This document shows, one piece after another, positions 58,401 to 64,000 of a stretch of 64,000 nucleotides of DNA. Under the pieces are notes generated by a model, which searched no databases, was not told the origin of the DNA, and saw nothing but the letters and a program-made list of their open reading frames with translations. Numbering within the stretch: position 1 is the first letter of the stretch; each line of letters starts with the position of its first letter. The DNA comes from Blakeslea trispora (lineage: Eukaryota; Mucoromycota; Mucoromycetes; Mucorales; Choanephoraceae). The translations under genes and the position numbers were made by a program. The DNA is taken from NCBI GenBank assembly GCA_025331445.1, contig JAIWNE010000008.1:196001-260000 (forward strand), in the 5' to 3' direction.

Positions 58401-61063
58401 AAGTGCATAAAAGCGATCAGCAAAATCAGCAAAAGCCCATCTTGAAGGATAACCAGCACAACTGATACGAATAGTTTCCAGTACACCACAAGCACGTAAT
58501 TGAGACAAGACCATGTTGGGCTCAAAACCCCAAGCAACCTTGGCTTCATTTGGCTTGATACAACGAATATAATGGACATTTGTTTTGTTGATAGTATCCA
58601 TTAAGCTGATCAATGAAAGCTATTTTTTTTTAAAAAAAAAGTGCATAAAACAAAGTCTTAGTTGACAAAAGTATAATATGGTAAAGGATCAACAAACTGT
58701 ACCTTGAAAATAGAACCAAGTGTAGGCTTCTTTGCAACACCCATGCCTACTTTTTTGGTAGGAGCAGGCTTAATCTCTTCAGCAGCGGCAGTAGCAGCAG
58801 CTGTAGCAGTAGCCAACATCTCAACTAAGAATGTAGACTCTGCACTTTGCAACAGGTTCAATATTTCGTCAGGAACTGTATCTTTGTTCTTGTCAAGGAA
58901 ACCTTCAGAATCGTATTCGACGTCGTGAGCATAGTGACAAATGATGAACGCACTGTTAGAGAAACGAGGCTTCTTGAAGTAATTCTTGTATTTGGGATCA
59001 GAAAAGCTGTTGAATAGTTTGTTACAGAAACCTTGATCTGTACCAGAAGGCATTCTCGACTCTTCATCAAGAAGGGAAAGAACACCGAGTTTAGATTCAA
59101 TGACTTCGATACACTTTTGATTATCACTGAACTCAATAAACTTCCATTCGATCTTTTCCTTTACATATTCTTCTTGTTCGAGCTTAAAGACATGCTGATT
59201 GAATTGTTGCTGAAGCTTTTCGTTTGCATAGTTGATACAGAATTGTTCAAATGAATTCTTTTTAAAATGCTCAAAACCATAGATATCCAAAACACCGATA
59301 AATGTCTTGACAACACCTTCTTCTAAACACGATAGACTATCATTGACTACCTTGACAAGCCAATCGAATAGACATGCATAAATGTACTTGGCTACTGAAT
59401 CTCTGACTACCATAGACTGAGTAGGGTTTAGACTGGATACGATTTTTTCACCTCTGGTAATAATTTGCTTTTTAAGCAACCATTTTCTAAATTCAGATGT
59501 CTTGATTCCCAACAACTTAGTGGCAGTTAGCAGAGGGGCCTGATCATCAGCGATAGTAGCGTCGTTACGACCACCAATCTCGATGTTACCAATATGAAGC
59601 AAAGCAGCTAAAAGTCGGAAAAGTTGCCATTGCTTTTCTACAGAGATACCCACAAGCGATAACGACTTTTGCGTCAATTCGAATTCGGCCGCATCGTCTA
59701 CACCTGGAATACTTCCTACACCACTCTGATTGAGATAATGAAATTTGTTCCAGTCACCAATTTCCAACTCTTTCTTTTCATTTGATGGTGCACCTTGACA
59801 AAGCTATGAATGTAAAAAAAAAGAAGGGGTCAGCATCACATTGTTTGTAATATACCAATAATATTACTTGATAAAAGATGTGATAATTTCTTTCTGTTTC
59901 GGGTTGAAATACTAATCTGGATCTTTCCAAAAGATAAGTTCTGATTTTTGCACCGACAATATTGTTGCGATTATCGAATTGAATCTATTGATGTGTTACT
60001 TTTATTTCGAATCTTCTTCCTCTTTTGTTTTCTTTACCTCAATGTATTTACCGAATCTTGAACTGTTATTGTTTCTAGTTGTTTTAGCATTACCGAAAGC
60101 TTCCATAATAGGATTTGTGGCTAATTTTTTTCTTGGCTTAGTCTTTTGTTTGACATTTTATAACTCCTTTCATATTACCCATAATCTGCTCTTCAACTTC
60201 TGTCATGCCCTGAGATACATCCTTCACTCGGCCTGATTCTTGATCGTCTGCTGTGGCAAAGAATCTCATGATATGAGTGGCAGACACAGTCTTACCAGCA
60301 CCACTAAATAGGAGCACATATGGCAATAGGTAAGCAACTGTTTCGTATTATTTTATGACCCCTCAATAACGAATCTAACCTTTCACCTGATACAACAACC
60401 GTCTGATTTGATTTTTCTCTCACCATACATCTATAAGCGTCTTCTGCAATAGCAAACAAGTGCGGTTCTAGTTCGCCTCGTCTCTTTCCAGAATATTGCT
60501 GAATAATATCAGGTTCATACAAAGGCACACTAGCAAATGGGTTGGCTGCAATCAACACAATGCCAGAATAGGTATAAATGTTTCTTTGAAAGTAACGCGT
60601 ACGAATAGTATGGAGTACTGTTGTAATTTTATGTCAATATGTATCGAGCGTTATCTATAGCATTACTGTGTGTATGTCTTCTTTACCTGACGGTTCATTC
60701 AAATAACTTAGGTTGGTCAAGTCCTCGGTATTTTCAAGACGAGGAGGGTTTCTAAGAGGTGGCAAATTCGCACCCTTTTGTTTTTCCAATACTGCATAGG
60801 TGCTTTCAAAGACATGTTCCTGAAAGTTTTACATGTGTATAATATCGTTTAGTTTCAGTTATTTGATCATGCTTCGTATTAAACTTTACTCTTCCCTCGT
60901 CCTTGTCGTCTTGAAATGTTATTTTGACACCTGTTGCAGTTTCTTCTCTAGAAACTACAGTTGTAGATACCCAAGCCTCATCGTCATCTACAAACCAGGC
61001 TTTTGTTCCCTTTGTATAGACCTGGACAGCCTGGGCTACACCAGAAGATAAGGTATCAGCCAT
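55428..61063 (-). CDS. MYO2: Class V myosin heavy chain
   Basis: Actin motor for organelle and vesicle transport along cables, essential for polarised hyphal growth. About 13 exons, roughly 1,600 residues. N-terminal SH3-like part ([20 protein letters not shown]), motor with P-loop [19 protein letters not shown], switch 1 [10 protein letters not shown], switch 2 [20 protein letters not shown], actin-binding [12 protein letters not shown], converter; then six IQ motifs (for example [35 protein letters not shown]), a coiled coil (about 57760-57350), a Ser/Arg-rich linker, and the globular DIL cargo domain (56600-55428) with [20 protein letters not shown]. One of the last introns, 55785-55732, uses a GC donor. 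The coiled coil is short compared with the motor. Confidence 0.95.
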
Positions 61064-62015
61064 GTTATCACTGTTACTTCTTTAAGGAAGTGAAGATATA
61101 GAAAAAGAAAAGAAAAGAAAGGAAAAAGGGGGAAGTTCCTTCTGGCCTGTCCGCTCTCTCTCTTTTTTTTTTTAGCGTAGGATAACAGGCAAACTTTAAG
61201 GTTGCTTTTTGTGTAGTACAAAAGCCCCGGAACTCAATAAGGAAACTCTCAAATTAATTCTTTGATCCCAGGCTACTCTTTCATTTAGTGCTGAGCACTT
61301 GTACTTTTATCTAAAAAAGAAGTAAGATGAATAAGCTAGCATTACATAAAGCTTTCTAAAAGGATGCATTGTATAGTGTAAGCAGCTTTAGTGCCTGTCT
61401 ATTAAAAAAAAAAGAGAGAAACAAGCGCTGTTGTTGCTTGTTGGCAGTAATGATTCTAGCATTTATTTTAAACATTTCTCAGACCAAAAAAGGGAATCTT
61501 ATAATTTCCGTCTCTTTATCTTGTATTAAAAAAAAGTGCTCTTTATCCCACATACGAGACATACATCATTAGCTTTCATCTCTCTCTCTTTTTCTATGGC
61601 TTGTAATCATATACCACTGCGACTGCTCTAAAAGATAAAAAGAAGGGGCAAGAACTGCCGAGAAATTATTCAATGCTCCGCCCACTAAACTCTAATTTCT
61701 ATTTTAGATATTGAGAGAGGGTAAACATTTGCTCAATTCAACTAATAAGAGTAGCCACTGTATCCATCTCAAGGATAGCTAAACACCATCATCAAGGCTT
61801 GGATTACTGACATATGCTTACTTTGTTTTAAATGAAATAACCTCATGCTAGAAGTGATATAGTTGTATCATAGGAATGGAGTTGATACTCGGGCTTCTAA
61901 AATCAATCCTGACATTTATCTGTATGAAGAATGTTACAGATCAACAAAAAAGGTATTTTTGTGGTATTAAAAAAAAAAAAAAAGATAGAGTTTTATATAT
62001 ATAAAAAAGAGTAGA
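61064..62015. other. Intergenic stretch between myosin V start and UTP3 end
   Basis: AT-rich with CT runs in the myosin leader region (about 61150-61170). No supported gene. Confidence 0.5.
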
Positions 62016-64000
62016 TTATTGAGCCAACTTGACTGACTTGATAACGTTAGTCTTTACACCACTCATTTCACCACCATAACCAGAAGTTTGACCCTTGTAG
62101 ACAGCTCTTGTAGAAGAAAGCTTCTTCATTTGCTTGGCATACTTGTTTCTGTGCTTGACACGAGCATTTCTGTTTTCCTTCTTGCGGTGAGGTGTCAAAC
62201 CTCTGTTCTTGAGGATCTTATAAGAGGCTAAACGCTTCTGACCATCTTCCACATCCACATCACGGCTCTCAATAGCTGGTCGAGAGGCTTCGTATTCTTC
62301 TTGTTTAGCTCGTTTGGCTGCTTGTTTGTTTGCAGCAATATCGGCATAATATTCGTCGTCTGAATTGTTAACTGCATCTGCTGCTGCTGTATCTTCTTGG
62401 TCCCAATCTTCGTCATCCAAATCAGCCGATTTATCTTGTGGTTGCTCAACACCTTTACGTTCTCTTTTAACACGATCTCTGTACGGTAAATCAACATCAC
62501 CTTGATATTTGTTCTTATTCTTGGCTTGTTTCTATCAAAAGAAGGACTTGGTAAGTATGTGGTTTTATCAGAACATAAAAGAGGAAAACTTACAGCATCA
62601 ATCTTGACAACATAATCTCGAATTGACTTCTTCTTTGCAATTTTATCTTCCATATCAAGTTCATCCAAGGCATCCAATTCACCAAAGTCATCAGAGACAC
62701 GCTTACGCTTCTTGGCTTGTTTCTTGAGACTCTTGAATTCTTGCTCTATATCTTCAATTTCATTCAACAAGTCTTCTCTTGACTTTTCTTGTTCCAAATC
62801 GCTGTACACTTCTTCTTCTTCTTCTTGGTCAGACACATCAGAATCAGCTGTCATGACTTGTACTGCCTTCTTTGTCTTTGACTTTGTCTTCTTCTTCTGA
62901 TCTATGTCAGGTTGATCTAAGCTCTCAACAAATGCTTCAATATCTGATTGAAGTTTATCCTCTAAGCTATCCAATTTTTCTAATGTCTGTCTTAACTGAA
63001 CCAAGGCCTGAATGACAGGGTGGTCTCGAACATCACTGGATTCGGAAGCTTTCAGGGCGAAATAGAATGAGATGTTTGTCAGGTAATTCATGAAAGTTTG
63101 GTATTTAAACAAAATGAATTGTGCCATTTCTTGGCTTTGCTTATTCTTTGCTTGAATCTTCTCGACCAATTCCTTCAAGTCTTGAATGGATGCTGACTTC
63201 TCTTTGAATTCATCCAGCAGATCGATCAATTCGGGTGATTCGTTTTGAATGATTTTCACCTTTTCTGCAATAGGAAGATTTTTGTGGCGCTTGTCTACCT
63301 TTATTGAACTGTTAAAAGGGTTAGCAAGAGAGTTTGTCAACACAAAAAAAAACACTAAACTTACTCAAATGAGATATCTTGTAAATCTTTGTTGACATCT
63401 TCTACTAATTTCTTGTCGGCTTCTGCATCTTCATTGTTGCCTACACCCCAACCAGCTAAAGCATCATCGACGAAATCAGCTTCGTCCATGTTGGACAGTT
63501 GCTCTTTTTGAATTCTCAATGCTTCTTCTTCTTCTTCACGCATTTCATCTAAATCATCGCCTTCATCAGCATCATAGTAAGCACTTTTAGAAGTACCCCA
63601 GGTTTTATCTTGATTTTAGCATGAGATGTCAGTTTCACAGTACAAAATAAGAATAGTCATTCGTTCCATTTACCCTCTAAATCATCATCATTTGCTTGTT
63701 GACCTTCAATATCATCTTCGGATAAATCTTCTTCAGAGTCAATGCCTTCAAGGCCATATATTTCCCGGTCACTTTCCTCTATATACGAAAAAAAAAGATA
63801 CCAAGTCAGTGTTATATGCCTAGTTGTAAGTTGTCTCCCTTTACTAACCTTGATCGCTTTCTTGGTTATTGTTCAACAGGATTTTCTCTCTATCTTCATG
63901 AACTATTGAAAGTAACAAGGTAATGTAAGCTTCAAGATCTGCTGTTTATGTGATCAACCTACATTCATCTTCTGAATCATGTTCAACGTCGTCCCAGGTG
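62016..64000 (-). CDS. UTP3: Sas10/Utp3 small-subunit processome protein (5' end outside window)
   Basis: Nucleolar protein needed for 18S rRNA processing. The last exon is 62531-62016, preceded by exons near 63316-62596 and 63606-63365 and further acidic exons up to the window edge. Features in order: strongly acidic N-terminus with Asp/Glu runs, the Sas10/Utp3/C1D domain (ELIDLLDEFKEKSASIQDLK, MAQFILFKYQTFMNYLTNIS, HPVIQALVQLRQTLEKLD), a Lys-rich nuclear signal, another acidic stretch, and the C-terminal Sas10 domain (ASYKILKNRGLTPHRKKENR, NARVKHRNKYAKQMKKLSST). Length and order fit the family. Confidence 0.93.

Noticed and set aside
1..64000. CRISPR arrays, operons, bacterial insertion sequences, riboswitches
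   Set aside because: None seen; the DNA is clearly nuclear eukaryotic with spliceosomal introns, and the only array (5.8-6.4 kb) has no unique spacers.

Overview
This window is nuclear DNA of a filamentous fungus, most likely Mucoromycota and probably order Mucorales. The reasons are AT-rich intergenic DNA, very many short introns (about 50-75 nt, GTAAG-type donors, CTAAC/CTAAT-like branch sites), and a characteristic gene set: two CotH-family genes, a zygomycete-style LysM secreted protein with a conserved C-terminal domain, an EXORDIUM-like secreted protein and a LEA2-type membrane protein. The genus cannot be fixed from the sequence alone.

Layout. 1-3.8 kb: 3' part of DNA2 (helicase/nuclease). 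3.8-11.4 kb: gene-poor accessory stretch with a triple hairpin, a satellite array with a 224-bp higher-order period, and two decayed genes, one inside an intron of the other. 11.5 kb: a small secreted cysteine-rich peptide. 12-28 kb: dense housekeeping block (GCN20-type ABC-F, eIF3l, MIX17/CHCHD2, Siva-like zinc protein, BLM/Sgs1 RecQ helicase, ataxin-2/Pbp1, Bir1 with two BIR domains, EamA transporter). 28-29 kb: LysM secreted protein. 29-33 kb: gene-poor AT-rich DNA. 33-36.5 kb: alpha/beta hydrolase, short-chain dehydrogenase, EXORDIUM-like secreted protein. 37.8-45.6 kb: LEA2-type membrane protein, CotH-like gene 1, Arl5-type GTPase, a transmembrane receptor-like pseudokinase. 45.6-47.9 kb: gene-poor. 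48-55 kb: small coiled-coil protein, MFS transporter, riboflavin synthase, CotH-like gene 2, MED10. 55.4-61 kb: class V myosin. 62-64 kb: 3' part of UTP3/SAS10.

Functional links. DNA2 and the RecQ helicase are both present; in other eukaryotes they cooperate in DNA end resection. GCN20, eIF3l, ataxin-2 and Sas10 belong to translation, mRNA and ribosome biology. The secreted or surface products (cysteine-rich peptide, LysM protein, EXORDIUM-like protein, two CotH-like proteins, receptor pseudokinase) form the environment-facing part of the window. They are spread among housekeeping genes rather than gathered in one cluster.

Gene models were assembled by hand from reading frames, splice signals and protein-family motifs. 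Exon phases add up in every complete model. The most notable observations are a receptor-like pseudokinase, two microexons (4 nt and 3 nt), the hairpin/satellite locus, an undescribed-looking secreted cysteine-rich peptide, and a dehydrogenase with Phe in place of its catalytic Tyr.
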